NCBI GenBank assembly: GCA_019638705.1
Contig: JAHBTI010000019.1
Coordinates: 1 to 64,000 of the forward strand
Direction of reading: 5' to 3'
DNA: 64,000 nucleotides
From: Bacteroidota bacterium
Lineage (GTDB): Bacteria > Bacteroidota > Bacteroidia > B-17B0 > Aurantibacillaceae
Below the pieces are notes generated by a model that ran no database searches, was not told the DNA's origin, and saw only the letters and a list, made by a program, of their open reading frames with translations. The position numbers and the translations under genes were made by a program. This document shows positions 63,403 to 64,000 of this stretch, piece after piece. Numbering within the stretch: the first letter of the stretch is position 1; every line of letters starts with the position of its first letter.

Positions 63403-64000
63403 TTATTTATCAAACAAATGGTATTGCAAGCCAATGCGCACTCCCATTAAATTTTCTTGATTTTTTACGTTTTTATTGTTCTTAAAAATATCGGTAACAC
63501 CGTAAACCAACTCACCATTTAAAAACAGGCGCGGAGCTATTTCGGTTTTGTATGAAGCCGTGAGCATCAGGTTTAAAGAATTTACACCGTCATACAATGC
63601 CGTGTTTTTAACCGTTGTAAAATTTGATTTTGCATTGCCTTCTTTCTCTTGATACGTTTGAACGGTGTTTTTTGCAGCCACCACATAACCCGCATTTACA
63701 CCCAACGCCAAATGATTGGCTGAGTTGAGGGCATAATTTAATTTAAGCGGAACAGCCATGTAATATAAATGATTGCTTGTAATAACGGTGTTGGAGGTAA
63801 CAACGCCAAAGTCATATTCGGTTTTTTGGTTGGTGTAAAATGCCTGATTGATGTTGCGGATATTATAAGTTTGCAAACCTGCACTCACATTTATTTTTTT
63901 GCTGAGATACACGCCGTAATTAAATCCGCCAAACCAGTCTGCGCCGTGTCCGTCTTTGCCCTCCTGGGTTTGCCAGCCCAAAACATAAATACCGCCTAAT
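63403..64000 (-). CDS. Outer-membrane beta-barrel protein (C-terminal part, runs off the right edge)
   Basis: The minus-strand frame is open at 64000 and stops at 63403, giving about 198 visible residues. Alternating amphipathic strands are seen: FNYGVYLSKKINVSAGLQTY, HLYYMAVPLKLNYALNSANH, LALGVNAGYVVAAKNTVQTY and LMLTASYKTEIAPRLFLNGE. The C-terminal strand ends VRIGLQYHLFDK, an aromatic-rich end as in outer-membrane barrels. It resembles the OmpW/porin-like barrel proteins of Bacteroidota. The N-terminus and signal peptide lie outside the window. Confidence 0.82.
   Translation of the reverse strand, partial: LGGIYVLGWQTQEGKDGHGADWFGGFNYGVYLSKKINVSAGLQTYNIRNINQAFYTNQKTEYDFGVVTSNTVITSNHLYYMAVPLKLNYALNSANHLALGVNAGYVVAAKNTVQTYQEKEGNAKSNFTTVKNTALYDGVNSLNLMLTASYKTEIAPRLFLNGELVYGVTDIFKNNKNVKNQENLMGVRIGLQYHLFDK

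Overview
The window is AT-rich chromosomal DNA from a member of the Bacteroidota. Four things point there. Several secreted proteins end in type IX secretion system (T9SS) sorting domains of the type A and gliding-motility-associated type B kinds. PKD-repeat adhesins of up to 2462 residues are present. Promoter-like -7 boxes of the TAnnTTTG kind occur, with weak or no Shine-Dalgarno sequences. Short palindromic intergenic repeats of a Bacteroidota style are scattered about. I cannot name a genus.

Layout. Position 1-1118 (minus) is the N-terminal part of a secreted glycine-rich protein cut by the window edge. Icd (isocitrate dehydrogenase) follows at 1258-2487. From 2860 to 20881 runs a long plus-strand surface-polysaccharide locus. 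It holds a GT-C glycosyltransferase, two methyltransferases, the pseudaminic acid set (pseB, pseC, pseF, two GNAT acetyltransferases, pseI), a hexapeptide acyltransferase, a Wzx-like flippase, a KpsC/S-like protein, Wzy-like and ligase-like membrane proteins and two GT4 glycosyltransferases. A Wzz-like chain-length protein and a methyltransferase follow on the minus strand. No pseG is seen, and a RhuM-family gene sits inside the pse run.

From 22784 to 41027 come secreted or surface proteins: a lysine/alanine/glutamate-rich protein with a roughly 54-residue repeat, the broken C-terminal tail of a T9SS protein, two adjacent giant T9SS type B proteins (1771 and 2462 aa) and a LamG-type T9SS protein. 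An FAD oxidoreductase is also here.

A second sugar locus, 41093-52607, is mostly on the minus strand. It encodes a YfhO-like membrane protein, a HAD phosphatase, a NeuB-cupin fusion, a thiamine-diphosphate enzyme of the acetolactate synthase fold, two C-methyltransferase-like proteins, a sugar epimerase/dehydratase, a TylF-like methyltransferase (plus strand) and a GT2 glycosyltransferase. I could not match this set to a pathway I know, and it is my main candidate for an undescribed system: a modified or branched nonulosonate-type sugar.

The right end (52710-64000) carries a nested-palindrome element, a cystathionine gamma-synthase, a YfiR-SpoIIE signalling protein, groES-groEL, a SPOR-domain protein, two lipoproteins, ispE, a SCO family protein and a partial outer-membrane beta-barrel protein. 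Perfect or near-perfect hairpin terminators separate several of these units. No rRNA, tRNA, CRISPR array or transposase gene was recognised.
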